64,000 nucleotides of DNA from CAWEDP01 sp963807925 (lineage in GTDB: Bacteria; Acidobacteriota; Vicinamibacteria; Vicinamibacterales; CAVVIG01), in NCBI GenBank assembly GCA_963807925.1, contig CAWEDP010000003.1, positions 496,001-560,000 on the forward strand. The letters are read 5' to 3'. The position numbers and the translations under genes are program-made. This document shows, piece by piece, positions 26,124-34,863 of the stretch. Every line of letters starts with the position of its first letter. Positions within the stretch are counted from its first letter, which is position 1. Below the pieces are notes generated by a model that was not told the DNA's origin, did no database searches, and saw only the letters and a program-made list of their open reading frames with translations.

Positions 26124-27325
26124 CCTGCGGCCTCGACCGCGTGGAGCGCCGCGTCGAGCCGCGACAGTCCCTCGTCCACCTCGTCGACGGTGATGACGAG
26201 CGGCGGCAGCAATCTGACGACGGTCACCGCGGTGCGGTTGACGATGACGCCGCGCGCCAGGGCGGCCGGGACGACCGGTCCGGCGTCGCGGGCCAGCTGA
26301 AGACCCCACATCAGGCCGGCGCCTCGCACCTCCTTGACGATCGGGTGCGCCTTGGCGATGGCCTGCAATCGCTCGTCGAGGTGGCGTCCGACCTGACCGA
26401 TGTGTCCGAGCAGTCCGCCGCCGACCAGCTCGTCGAGGACACATAAGGCCGCGCGGCACGCCAGCAGGTTGCCGCCATATGTGCTGCCGTGATCGCCGTA
26501 CGAGATCGTGTTGGCCACCTCTTCGCTGACGAGCGCCGCGCCAACGGGGACACCGCCTCCGAGCGCCTTGCCGATCGACACCAGATCGGGCTTCATGCCG
26601 AGCGTGGCGAAGTAGAACGGGTACCCCGTACGTCCGAGGCCGCTCTGGACTTCGTCGGCGATGAGGAGCGCGCCCGTCCGCCGGCACGCTTCCGTGATGG
26701 CGGCCCCGAAGGCGGGCGTGAGCGGGCGGACGCCGCCTTCGCCCTGGATCGGCTCGGCGATGATGGCCGCCGTCGACGAGGAGACCGCGGCGTGCAGGGC
26801 CGCCGCGTCGTTGGCCGGCACGAAGCGCACCCCGGCCAGCAGGGGCTCGAACGGCGCGCGGTAGTGCTCGTCGGACGTGACCGAGAGCGCGCCGAACGTG
26901 CGGCCGTGGAACGACTCCTCGAGGGCGACGATCTCGGGCCGCCGCTCGCCGCGCGTGTGCCAGTAGCGCCGCGCGAACTTGAGGCACGCCTCGACCGCTT
27001 CGGTGCCGCTGTTGCAGAAGAAGGCGCGCGGCAGACCGGACAGATGCGCGAGCCGTTCGGCGAGCTGCCCCTGCAGCGGGTGGAAGAACAGGTTCGACGT
27101 GTGCAGCAGCGTGTCCGCCTGGTCCGCGATCGCGCGCGCCAGCGCCGGGTGCGCGTGGCCGAGTGCGGCGACGCCGATGCCCGACAGCAGGTCGAGGTAC
27201 TCACGCCCGTCGCTGTCGTACAGGCGGACGCCTCGTCCCCGGACGAACGTCACCGGCGCGCGGCGATAGGTCTGGAGAACGTGCCGCGTTTCGAGCGCTT
27301 GTACGTCCGCGACCTCTGTCGTCAT
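26120..27325 (-). CDS. argD: Acetylornithine aminotransferase
   Basis: 401 residues, a class III PLP aminotransferase. FFCNSGTEAVEACLKFAR binds PLP phosphate, then LIADEVQSGLGRTG, and LVSIGKALGGG carries the Schiff-base lysine. It makes acetylornithine from the semialdehyde. ATG 27325 is preferred because GGGGGAG lies 6 bases ahead. It starts 21 bases after argB and overlaps argJ. Confidence 0.95.
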   Translation of the reverse strand: MTTEVADVQALETRHVLQTYRRAPVTFVRGRGVRLYDSDGREYLDLLSGIGVAALGHAHPALARAIADQADTLLHTSNLFFHPLQGQLAERLAHLSGLPRAFFCNSGTEAVEACLKFARRYWHTRGERRPEIVALEESFHGRTFGALSVTSDEHYRAPFEPLLAGVRFVPANDAAALHAAVSSSTAAIIAEPIQGEGGVRPLTPAFGAAITEACRRTGALLIADEVQSGLGRTGYPFYFATLGMKPDLVSIGKALGGGVPVGAALVSEEVANTISYGDHGSTYGGNLLACRAALCVLDELVGGGLLGHIGQVGRHLDERLQAIAKAHPIVKEVRGAGLMWGLQLARDAGPVVPAALARGVIVNRTAVTVVRLLPPLVITVDEVDEGLSRLDAALHAVEAAG

Positions 27326-27346
27326 GGTTCGCTCCCCCATCACCAT

Positions 27347-28153
27347 TCACCCGACCACCCGGGTCGCCGCGCGCGGCGTCTCGCCGATCGCGGCGGCGGT
27401 GAGTGCCGACTGGTCCCGACCGTCCACGATGATCACGTCCTCGACGCCGCTGGCGAGCGCATCGTCGCACGCGCGCAGCTTCGCGACCATGCCCGCCGTC
27501 GCCGTCCGATCGGCGAGCAGGCCGGCTATCGCCGCCCGATCCAGCTCGGCGATCGTGCGGCCGCCGCCGTCGAGGACGCCCGGCGTGGTGCCGGCGATCA
27601 CCAGCCGCCGGGCGCGCAGCCGGGCCGCGAACCCGCCGGCGAAGGTGTCGGCGTTCACGTTGAACAGCTGTCCATCGCGTCCGACCCCGATGCATGCCAC
27701 CACCGGCACGAACCGCGCCTCGACGAGCGTCGAGAGGAGGCGGCTGTCGGCGGCGGCGACCGGAACGCCGACGCGGCCGAGATCCACCAGGCCCCCCTCC
27801 ACCGTACGATGCGGCGGCGCCGGCTGCGACAAGCCGCACGCCCCGTCGGCGCCGGTCAGGCCGACCGCCGCGACGCCGGCTGCGCTCAGCGCCGCGACCA
27901 GGCGCGTGTTGACCGTGCCAGCCAGCACCGAGACGACGACCGCCAGCGTCGATTCGTCGGTGATGCGAAGCCCCTCGACCTGGCGCGTCCCGATGCCGGC
28001 CGCCTTCAGCGCCGCGTCGATTTCCCTGCCGCCGCCGTGCACGACCACCAGGGGGCCCGCGGCGGCCGCCTCCCGCACGCTGGCCACGACGTGCCCGAGG
28101 CGGTCGGCGTCGTCGAGCAGCTCGCCGCCGCACTTGAGGACGAGCGGTCTCAC
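27347..28153 (-). CDS. argB: Acetylglutamate kinase
   Basis: 268 residues of the amino-acid kinase fold. It has the N-terminal LVLKCGGELL, the glycine loop VVVHGGGREIDAAL, NVNADTFAGGFAA and the C-terminal GMVAKLRACDDAL. It phosphorylates acetylglutamate and is often the arginine-inhibited step. It lacks the long N-terminal helix of arginine-sensitive kinases, so feedback is uncertain. The start is GTG 28153. Confidence 0.93.
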   Translation of the reverse strand: MRPLVLKCGGELLDDADRLGHVVASVREAAAAGPLVVVHGGGREIDAALKAAGIGTRQVEGLRITDESTLAVVVSVLAGTVNTRLVAALSAAGVAAVGLTGADGACGLSQPAPPHRTVEGGLVDLGRVGVPVAAADSRLLSTLVEARFVPVVACIGVGRDGQLFNVNADTFAGGFAARLRARRLVIAGTTPGVLDGGGRTIAELDRAAIAGLLADRTATAGMVAKLRACDDALASGVEDVIIVDGRDQSALTAAAIGETPRAATRVVG

Positions 28154-28193
28154 CGCCGCCCGGGCCCGCCGGCGGCCGGATCCGCCGACGCGG

Positions 28194-29237
28194 TCACCAG
28201 AGCCCCGTCCGTTCGTCGATGCCGAGCATGACGTTCAAATTCTGCACGGCCTGCCCCGATGCGCCCTTGAGCAGGTTGTCGATCACCGACACCAGCACGG
28301 CACGGCCCGATGGGTCGACCCGCCAGCCGATATCGCAGAAGTTCGTGTGCGCCACGTGCTTGATTTCCGGCAGCGACGATCCCACGAGCCGCACGAACGG
28401 GGCCGATCCGTAGGCCTGCTGGTACACGGACGCGAGGCCGTCCTCGGTGGTCCCGGCGGTGAGCCGGACGTAGGTGGTCGCCAGGATCCCGCGATCCAGC
28501 GGGACCAGGTGCGGCACGAACGTGACGGCGTGACCGCCGGTGGGGACGCCCTGCTCGATTTCGGCGCCGTGACGATGGCCGAACACGCCATAGGCGGACA
28601 CGCTGCCGTGGCACTCGGAGAAGTGCGTCCGCTCGGACGGCGTCTTGCCGGCGCCGGAGACGCCGGACTTGGCGTCCACCACGATATCGCTGCCGGGCGC
28701 GAGCAGCCCGGCCCGGGCGATGGGTTCGAGCGCGAGCAGCGTCGCAGTCGGATAACAGCCCGGGTTGGCGACGAGCCGCGCGTCGGCGATCGCGTCGCGC
28801 GCGATCTCGGTGAGGCCGTACGCGAGGCCGTCGGGCACGCGGCGCGTTTCCGGGTACCAGCGCGCGCGACCGACCGGGTCCGCCAGCCGAAAGGCGCCGG
28901 AGAGATCGACCACGCGCACGCCCGCGTCGACGAGCGACGGCGCGAGCTCGGCCGCGGCGGCGTCGGGCAGCGCCAGGAAGACCGCATCGGCGTCGCGCAG
29001 GATGTCCGGCGCGAGCGGTGTGACGTGGCCCGTCCACAGACCGGCGAGCGCCGGCAGCGTGCGGGCCGCGGTGGTGCCGGAGGACATCGCCGCGGTCAGC
29101 GTCACCGCCGGGTGGCGCGCCAGGATCCGCAGGAGCTCCTGGCCGGTGTAGCCGGTCGCGCCGGCGACCGCCACGCGGAGCCGGCCGGCCGCGTCGGAGG
29201 GGGGCGACCCTGATCGTGGTGCCGCAACGGTATGCAT
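28194..29237 (-). CDS. argC: N-acetyl-gamma-glutamyl-phosphate reductase
   Basis: 347 residues. The NADP-binding motif VAVAGATGYTGQELLR is near residue 22, the catalytic cysteine is in VANPGCYPTATLLAL, and the substrate site reads KSGVSGAGKTP. First gene of argCBDJF. The ATG at 29237 is only 11 bases from the proposed -10 box, so the message would be nearly leaderless. Start could be a few codons later because the first 20 residues are not conserved. Confidence 0.94.
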   Translation of the reverse strand: MHTVAAPRSGSPPSDAAGRLRVAVAGATGYTGQELLRILARHPAVTLTAAMSSGTTAARTLPALAGLWTGHVTPLAPDILRDADAVFLALPDAAAAELAPSLVDAGVRVVDLSGAFRLADPVGRARWYPETRRVPDGLAYGLTEIARDAIADARLVANPGCYPTATLLALEPIARAGLLAPGSDIVVDAKSGVSGAGKTPSERTHFSECHGSVSAYGVFGHRHGAEIEQGVPTGGHAVTFVPHLVPLDRGILATTYVRLTAGTTEDGLASVYQQAYGSAPFVRLVGSSLPEIKHVAHTNFCDIGWRVDPSGRAVLVSVIDNLLKGASGQAVQNLNVMLGIDERTGLW

Positions 29238-29242
29238 GGAAA

Positions 29243-29294
29243 AGCATATTTATACACACGATGCGGGATCGATCAACACAAATCGATGTATACT
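29243..29294. promoter_or_regulatory. Divergent argC/argR promoters with ArgR-like boxes
   Basis: For argC (minus) TTGATC sits at 29271-29276 and TATAAA at 29249-29254, with a 16-bp spacer. For argR (plus) TATACT is at 29289-29294. AGCATATTTATACA (29243-29256), read on the minus strand as TGTATAAATATGCT, resembles the palindromic ARG box; a TGTATA half-site recurs at 29287-29292 on the argR -10. A repressor here would shut off both units. ArgR binding is inferred from context. Confidence 0.6.
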
Positions 29295-29310
29295 CGTTCT
29301 CCGCCTGTCC

Positions 29311-29769
29311 ATGAAAGCGCGCCGTCAAGCCGCCATCCTGGAACTGATCGGCCGTGACCCGCTGCGCAGCCAGGAGCAGTTGCGTCGTCGTCTGCACCAC
29401 CGCGGGTTCCAGGCGACGCAGGCCACGATTTCGCGCGACATCAAGGAGCTCGGCCTCGTGAAGCGCGCCGGCGACGGCGCGTACCAGCAGTCGGCCGACG
29501 AGCCGGGCGCGGAGAGCGCGATGGCGGCGCTCGAGCGGGCGGCGCTCACCTTCATGCGGGCGGTCGAGCGCGTGCAGCATCTGGTGGTCATCCGGACCGG
29601 CGCCGGCCAGGCGCAGCCGCTCGCGGTGGCCATCGATCGCGCGCAGCTGACCGAATCGGTCGGCACGATTGGCGGCGACGACACGATCCTGATCATCGCT
29701 CGCGACGCGCGCCGGGCCGCCGCGCTGGCCCGGCGGCTGGAGCGCTACGCGACGATTGGTCGCCCATGA
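29311..29769 (+). CDS. argR: Arginine repressor
   Basis: 152 residues, standard ArgR size. The N-terminal winged helix reads RRQAAILELIGRDPLRSQEQ and TQATISRDIKELGLVK. The C-terminal arginine-binding and oligomerisation domain contains HLVVIRTGAGQAQPLAVAID and the conserved ESVGTIGGDDTILII. It senses arginine and represses biosynthesis. ATG 29311 is chosen because it begins the winged-helix domain and is 16 bases past the -10 box. The stop overlaps argH as ATGA. Confidence 0.94.
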   Translation: MKARRQAAILELIGRDPLRSQEQLRRRLHHRGFQATQATISRDIKELGLVKRAGDGAYQQSADEPGAESAMAALERAALTFMRAVERVQHLVVIRTGAGQAQPLAVAIDRAQLTESVGTIGGDDTILIIARDARRAAALARRLERYATIGRP

Positions 29770-31157
29770 CGACGCTCTGGTCCGGCCGCTTCGACACCGC
29801 GCCCGATGCCGAGGCGTTCGCATTCGGCGCCTCGTTTGCCTTCGACCGGCGCCTCTTCGAAGACGACGTGGCCGGCAGCCGCGCGTGGGCGCGCGCCCTG
29901 GCGCGGGCCGGCGTGCTCGCCGACGCCGACGCGCGTCAAATCGATCAGGCGCTGGCCGACCTGCTCGCGCGCGCGCGCGAGGACGCGGCCTGCATCGACG
30001 GTCCCGATGAAGACGTGCACAGCTTCGTCGAACGGCAGCTGGTCGAGCGGCTCGGCGATGCCGGCCGCCGGCTGCATACGGGCCGCTCGCGCAACGAGCA
30101 GGTGTCGCTCGACCTCCGGCTGTATCTGCGCCGCCGGATTCCGGCGCTCCAGCGGCGCGTCCGTGAGCTGATGGACGCGCTGGCCCGCCGCGCCGCGGCC
30201 GCCGGCGACGCCCTGATGCCGTCGTTCACCCACTCGCGCCCGGCGCAGCCGATTCTGGCGGCGCACTTCTTCCTGGCGCACGCGGCTGCGCTGCGCCGCG
30301 ATCACGATCGCCTGGCGGCGGCGCGCGACGAAGCCGACGCGCTGACGCTCGGGTCGGGTGCGGTCGCCGGGACCAGCTACGCCATCGACGTCCAGGCCCT
30401 CGCGCGCGATCTCGGCTTCTCGCGCGTCGTGCTGAACAGCCTCGATGCCTCGTCGGACCGCGACTTCGCCGCCACGTTTCTCTACGCGTGCGCGCTGACC
30501 ATGGTCCACGTGAGCCGTCTCGCCGAGGACCTGATCGTGTTCAGCGGCGACGAGCACCGGTTGTTCGAGTTGTCCGATGCGCTCAGCACCGGCAGCAGCA
30601 TGATGCCGCAGAAGAAGAATCCCGATCCGCTGGAGCTCGTCCGCGGCAAGGCCGGCCGGTCCATCGGACACCTGGTGGCGCTGCTGGCGACACTGAAGGG
30701 ACTCCCGAGCGGCTACAACAAGGACCTGCAGGAAGACAAGGAGGCCGTGTTCGATGCGGAGGACACGCTGTCGGGCAGTCTGGCGGCAACTCGTGCGGTC
30801 GTCGCCGCGCTGACGATCGATCGCGCGCGCGCCGAGTCGGCGGCATCGGGCTTGCTCCTGGCAACCGACGTGGCCGACTATCTCGTGGGACGCGGAGTGC
30901 CGTTCCGCCGGGCGCATGAGATAGTCGGGGCGCTGGTGAGAAAACTTGTCGCCGAGGCGCGCGACTTCGGGTCGCTCACGCTCTCGGAGTGGCAGGCCGC
31001 CAGCGACCGCTTCGCCGCCGATATCGTCTCGCGTGTGACGCCCCGCGCGTCGGTGGCGGCCAAGGGCACGCCGCAGTCGACGGCGCCGGCCGCCGTGGAG
31101 GCGGCCTTGAAGGACGTGGAACAGTGGCTGGCCGCGATGGAAGGCGCGGGCGGCTGA
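29766..31157 (+). CDS. argH: Argininosuccinate lyase
   Basis: 463 residues, fumarase/aspartase superfamily. The N-terminus LWSGRF is typical, then HTGRSRNEQ, TFTHSRPAQP-like SFTHSRPAQPIL, and the signature loop GSSMMPQKKNPDPLELVRGK with the catalytic serine. It splits argininosuccinate to arginine and fumarate. Translationally coupled to argR. argG, whose product feeds it, is not in the window. Confidence 0.95.
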   Translation: MTTLWSGRFDTAPDAEAFAFGASFAFDRRLFEDDVAGSRAWARALARAGVLADADARQIDQALADLLARAREDAACIDGPDEDVHSFVERQLVERLGDAGRRLHTGRSRNEQVSLDLRLYLRRRIPALQRRVRELMDALARRAAAAGDALMPSFTHSRPAQPILAAHFFLAHAAALRRDHDRLAAARDEADALTLGSGAVAGTSYAIDVQALARDLGFSRVVLNSLDASSDRDFAATFLYACALTMVHVSRLAEDLIVFSGDEHRLFELSDALSTGSSMMPQKKNPDPLELVRGKAGRSIGHLVALLATLKGLPSGYNKDLQEDKEAVFDAEDTLSGSLAATRAVVAALTIDRARAESAASGLLLATDVADYLVGRGVPFRRAHEIVGALVRKLVAEARDFGSLTLSEWQAASDRFAADIVSRVTPRASVAAKGTPQSTAPAAVEAALKDVEQWLAAMEGAGG

Positions 31158-31163
31158 CGGTAT

Positions 31164-31193
31164 TGCTACTCCGAAACAAGCTCTGCTACAATT
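31164..31193 (+). promoter_or_regulatory. Sigma-70-type promoter
   Basis: TTGCTA (31164-31169) and TACAAT (31188-31193) with an 18-bp spacer, 56 bp before the next start codon. Confidence 0.55.
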
Positions 31194-31249
31194 GCAGCGC
31201 CTTTCGCAGTTCCTTCCCCGCCAGAGAGAGGCTCCTTCGGGAGATTTTG

Positions 31250-31948
31250 ATGCAGCAGCGCCAGCTTCGGCTTGGTGACATCCTGGACGATTACTGTCCG
31301 CGGGAACGCCGTCTGACGAACCACGCGATCGTGGCGATGGTCGGCGACGAAGTGAAGCAGACGCGGTGCACCACGTGCGAGGCGGAGCATGCCTTCAAGC
31401 ACGGCAAGGTGCCGCGCCAGCGGCGAAAGGCCGACACGCCCGCCGCGTTGTACTCGCAGGTGCTCGCGGGCCAACCCAAGCGCGTCACGCACGAGCAGGC
31501 GGCCGAATCGGCGGAGCCCGCGGCCGAACCGCCGCCCGACGCCGAGGGTGCGCGCGCCACCGCGCGGGCCGAATCGGCGTCGGCGCCGCCGCCCGAGAGC
31601 CACAACACCGCGCTGGATCCCCTCGGCGTCCACGCCGGTGAACCCGAGGTCGACACCGAGCAGGGGCCCGCTCATCGCCGGCTGATTCGTGCGACGCTGC
31701 CGCGGCCGGAAGGGCAGACCCCCCCCGCGCGTCCGGTTCCCGAGTTCACCATTCGCCAGCCGACCACCCGTCCCGGCCGATTTCGGCCGCGCCATCAGCG
31801 GGGCGCCTCGCCGTTTCTCTCCGGCCAGAACGGCAACCGGTCCGGCTACATGGGCGGTGGCCTCCCCCGGCAGGGCGGGCGGCCACCGATGCCGCCGTCG
31901 GGCAAACGGCACGGGCCGGGCGGCGGCGGACGGAAGCGATCCAAGTAG
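31250..31948 (+). CDS. Proline/arginine-rich protein with an N-terminal Cys-motif domain
   Basis: 232 residues. The first 60 are well ordered (QRQLRLGDILDDYCPRERRL, then a TRCTTCEAEHAFKHGK zinc-ribbon-like CxxC). The remaining 170 are a disordered tail rich in Ala, Pro, Arg and Gly, ending GPGGGGRKRSK. A basic tail of this kind could bind nucleic acid. The start follows a GGGAG site. The N-terminal domain looks conserved, but I cannot name the family. Confidence 0.6.
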   Translation: MQQRQLRLGDILDDYCPRERRLTNHAIVAMVGDEVKQTRCTTCEAEHAFKHGKVPRQRRKADTPAALYSQVLAGQPKRVTHEQAAESAEPAAEPPPDAEGARATARAESASAPPPESHNTALDPLGVHAGEPEVDTEQGPAHRRLIRATLPRPEGQTPPARPVPEFTIRQPTTRPGRFRPRHQRGASPFLSGQNGNRSGYMGGGLPRQGGRPPMPPSGKRHGPGGGGRKRSK

Positions 31949-31987
31949 CGCCTCTGGACCGTCGGCGCTCCCGGCGTCCACTCTCAT

Positions 31988-32761
31988 ATGCCTGATCTCT
32001 CCGGGAAACACGGCCTGGTCGTCGGTGTGGCGAATAGACGGTCGATTGCCTGGGCCATCGCGCGCGCGGCCGGCGCCGCCGGTGCGCGTCTGGCGGTCAC
32101 CTATCAGGGCGAGCGGCTCGAGGACAACGTGCGCGAGCTGTCGGAACAGCTCGTCTCGCCGCTGATCCTGCCGCTCGACGTCACGAGCGATCAGCAGATC
32201 GCCGAGGTGGCGGCGGCGATCGAACGCGAGTTCGGAGGCCTGGACTTCCTGGTGCACGGCGCGGCGTTCGCCCTGCAGGGCGATCTGAAGAACCCGTTCG
32301 TCGAGACCTCGCGCGAGGGATTTCGCATCGCCCTCGAGGTGAGCGCGTACTCTCTGGTTGCGCTCACGCGCGCGATGCTCCCGCTCATGGAGCGCCGCGG
32401 CGGCGGCAGCATCGTGACGCTGACGTATCTGGGCAGCCAGCGCGTGTTCAGCGGGTACAACGTGATGGGCGTCGCAAAGGCCGCGCTCGAAACGACCGTG
32501 CGGTACCTGGCCGGGGAGCTCGGCGCGAAGAACGTGCGTGTCAACGCCGTCTCTGCCGGCCCGATCAAGACCCTGGCGGCCATGGGGATCGGGGGGTTCT
32601 CGGACATCCTGCAGGTGTACCGTGACCGTGCGCCGATGCGGCGCAACATCGAGGTGAACGAGGTCGCCGACACGGCGGTGTTTCTCCTCGGGCCCGAATC
32701 GCGAGGCATGACCGGTGCCATCCTGTTCGTGGACGCCGGCTACCACATCATCGGGATCTGA
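31988..32761 (+). CDS. fabI: Enoyl-ACP reductase (NADH)
   Basis: 257 residues, a divergent SDR. The nucleotide site is GLVVGVANRRSIAWAIA, the mid-motif is DFLVHGAAFA, and the active site is YNVMGVAKAALE (Y-x6-K) following FSGY. SAGPIKTLAAMGI matches the FabI flipping loop that binds triclosan-type inhibitors. It does the last reduction of each fatty-acid elongation cycle. Confidence 0.95.
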   Translation: MPDLSGKHGLVVGVANRRSIAWAIARAAGAAGARLAVTYQGERLEDNVRELSEQLVSPLILPLDVTSDQQIAEVAAAIEREFGGLDFLVHGAAFALQGDLKNPFVETSREGFRIALEVSAYSLVALTRAMLPLMERRGGGSIVTLTYLGSQRVFSGYNVMGVAKAALETTVRYLAGELGAKNVRVNAVSAGPIKTLAAMGIGGFSDILQVYRDRAPMRRNIEVNEVADTAVFLLGPESRGMTGAILFVDAGYHIIGI

Positions 32762-32773
32762 CGCAGGCCCTCG

Positions 32774-33019
32774 ATGACCTGGCGTCGGGTCCGCGGCGCG
32801 CTGCTGCGGCTGGTGCGGCGCCGGCCGCTGGCAGTCGTGGTGGGCGGCGTGCTCGTCGCGGCCGCGGCGTGGCTCGACATGAGCGGCCGGTACACCGCAT
32901 GGTGGGTGGACGGCGCAAGCCTGGTCGTGGGCGGGACGGGGGCCGCCGTGCTCTGGAGCGGGTTGACGGGTGTGCGACCCGATTGGGTCGACGGCTCCCC
33001 GGGCGACCGGCACCCCTAG
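32774..33019 (+). CDS. Small two-helix membrane protein
   Basis: 81 residues from ATG 32774, 12 bases after fabI. A basic N-terminus is followed by LAVVVGGVLVAAAAWLDM and ASLVVGGTGAAVLWSGLTG. The positive-inside pattern is clear. It is likely co-transcribed with fabI; no family recognised. Confidence 0.55.
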   Translation: MTWRRVRGALLRLVRRRPLAVVVGGVLVAAAAWLDMSGRYTAWWVDGASLVVGGTGAAVLWSGLTGVRPDWVDGSPGDRHP

Positions 33020-33027
33020 AGGAGCAG

Positions 33028-34383
33028 TTATCCGCGTTCCAGATCGCCGCGATGCGCCGACGCGGCCGATTCGGGCTCGAGCCCGTATTGGATGATCTTG
33101 CGATAGAGCGTGCCGCGGCTGATATCGAGGACGCGCGCCGCCTCCTTCTTGTTCCACTTCACGGCGCTGAGGACGTGCACGATGTGCGCGCGTTCGGCGT
33201 CTGCCAGCGTCGGCAGCTCACCGCCCCGATGAGTCGGAACCAGCCCCGGGGCATGCAGAAAATCGATGTCCGTCGCGCGAATGGTCCGGCCGGGCGCCGA
33301 CAGCGCGGCGCGCGCGACGGTGCTCTCGAGCTCGCGGATGTTGCCCGGCCAGGGATAGCCGACGAACACGTCGAGCGCCTCGCGCGAGAATCCCTTGCTG
33401 TCGAGCGGCAGACCCTGCGCCGCGCAGTAGCGCGCGAGAAAGCGCTCGGCGAGCACCGGAATATCGAGCGGCCGCTCCTTGAGCGACGGCAGGCGGATGG
33501 CGAACGCATTGACGCGGTAGTAGAGATCCTCGCGGAAGCGGCCGTCCCTGATGAACTGTTCGAGCGGGCGGTTGGTGGCCGAGATCAGTCGAAAATCGAC
33601 CGCGATCGACTTCTGGCCGCCGAGCCGTTCGAACCGACGCTCTTCGAGCACGCGGAGCAGCTTGGCTTGCGCGACGAGCGAGGTGTCGCCGATCTCGTCC
33701 AGGAACAGCGTGCCCTCGTTGGCCAGCTCGAGACGCCCGGGCTTGCGGTCCACGGCGCCGGTGAAGGCGCCCCGTTCGTAGCCGAAGATTTCGGACTCGA
33801 ACAGCGTATCGGGCAGCGCTGCGCAATTGACGGCCTGAAACTTGGCTCGCCCGCGGCGACTGAGCTCGTGGATCATCCGCGCGACGACCTCCTTGCCCGA
33901 TCCGGTCGGGCCGAGGATGAGGACGGAGATGTCCGATTTGGCGGAGGTGCGGATCCACTCGAACACGATCAGCATCTTCTCGTCGCGGCCGATCATTTCG
34001 CGGAATCGCTGCACCGACGGCGACTGATCCTCGGTGCTGACTGTGGCGCGGCGCTCGAGAAAGACGTCCAGCAGGGTTGCCGCGGCCGCGAGCGCCGGAC
34101 GCTGCGCGGCAAATCGCGGCGGCTCGCCGGGCGCGATGGTGGCGACGCCGAACGCCACCAGCTCGCGAAGGCACGCCTCCACGTCCTGCCGCAGGCGGCC
34201 GAACGCCTGCATCAACGACTGGATGTCGAAGCTCTCGTCGGGTCTCGCATTGAGGTATCGCAGCAGCGATCCCCGCAGGGGCGATTGCACCAGCGTGCGA
34301 AAGCGTGCATCGAGATCGGGCGCATCCGTCGCGAGTCCGGCCGCGGTGGCGCCGCGCGGGGCGGCGAGGGTCACGTCGTTCAC
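33028..34383 (-). CDS. Sigma-54-dependent activator without receiver domain
   Basis: 451 residues. About 130 N-terminal residues form a small helical domain (FRTLVQSPLRGSLLRYLNAR, then LRQDVEACLRELVAFGVATI) resembling a winged helix, not a receiver, GAF or PAS domain. The AAA+ core follows with GPTGSGKE, GAFTGAV, LFLDEIGD and PWPGNIREL, and a Fis-type HTH ends the protein (KKEAARVLDISRGTLYRKI). It would drive RpoN promoters, with input through the novel N-terminus. One candidate target is the gas-vesicle -24/-12 element at 38.55 kb, but nothing shows this. Confidence 0.88.
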   Translation of the reverse strand: MNDVTLAAPRGATAAGLATDAPDLDARFRTLVQSPLRGSLLRYLNARPDESFDIQSLMQAFGRLRQDVEACLRELVAFGVATIAPGEPPRFAAQRPALAAAATLLDVFLERRATVSTEDQSPSVQRFREMIGRDEKMLIVFEWIRTSAKSDISVLILGPTGSGKEVVARMIHELSRRGRAKFQAVNCAALPDTLFESEIFGYERGAFTGAVDRKPGRLELANEGTLFLDEIGDTSLVAQAKLLRVLEERRFERLGGQKSIAVDFRLISATNRPLEQFIRDGRFREDLYYRVNAFAIRLPSLKERPLDIPVLAERFLARYCAAQGLPLDSKGFSREALDVFVGYPWPGNIRELESTVARAALSAPGRTIRATDIDFLHAPGLVPTHRGGELPTLADAERAHIVHVLSAVKWNKKEAARVLDISRGTLYRKIIQYGLEPESAASAHRGDLERG

Positions 34384-34396
34384 AGACCTGGTGCCT

Positions 34397-34810
34397 CTAC
34401 TTATCTTCTTTCGGACGGTAGTACTCGCTCTGATAGCGCTCGATCAGGTTCTTCATCGTCACGGCATCGGCCTTCCGGTGACCGTGGCACCTGACGGGGC
34501 TCGCCCCGCCGCTGGTTTCGATGAGGACGTCCGACAGCAGCAGCCGGGTGTCGATCTTCACCGACGCCACGTGCGCCATGTGGATCGACTCCTCCTGCCT
34601 CCCGATCCAGCGCGGCGTGTGCTGGACGACGCTCGTCGGCGTGATCAGGACCTGCGTCGGAAACAGGCGATTGCCCGCGCTCAGGCGGCTGGCGCGGAAG
34701 ACGTGGCCGGGGGCGAACGGGCGTCCCTTCATCCACACGATCAGGCCCAGGACCACGACGAGGAGTGCGGCAGCGAGCAGCACCCACGGCCACGCCGATT
34801 CGGCGCCCAT
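34397..34810 (-). CDS. Membrane-anchored PH-like domain protein
   Basis: 137 residues. One N-terminal helix (WPWVLLAAALLVVVLGLIVW) is followed by a beta-rich domain of about 100 residues (QVLITPTSVVQHTPRWIG..., IHMAHVASVKIDTRLLLSDV, VLIETSGGASPVRCHGH) that matches the pattern of bacterial PH domains. It lies 13 bp upstream of the sigma-54 activator gene on the same strand. Function unknown. Confidence 0.6.
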   Translation of the reverse strand: MGAESAWPWVLLAAALLVVVLGLIVWMKGRPFAPGHVFRASRLSAGNRLFPTQVLITPTSVVQHTPRWIGRQEESIHMAHVASVKIDTRLLLSDVLIETSGGASPVRCHGHRKADAVTMKNLIERYQSEYYRPKEDK

Positions 34811-34863
34811 GCAGGCTGATGTTAAGCTATTTTCCGCCGAAGGCGTGGGCCTGACGCGCTGAC

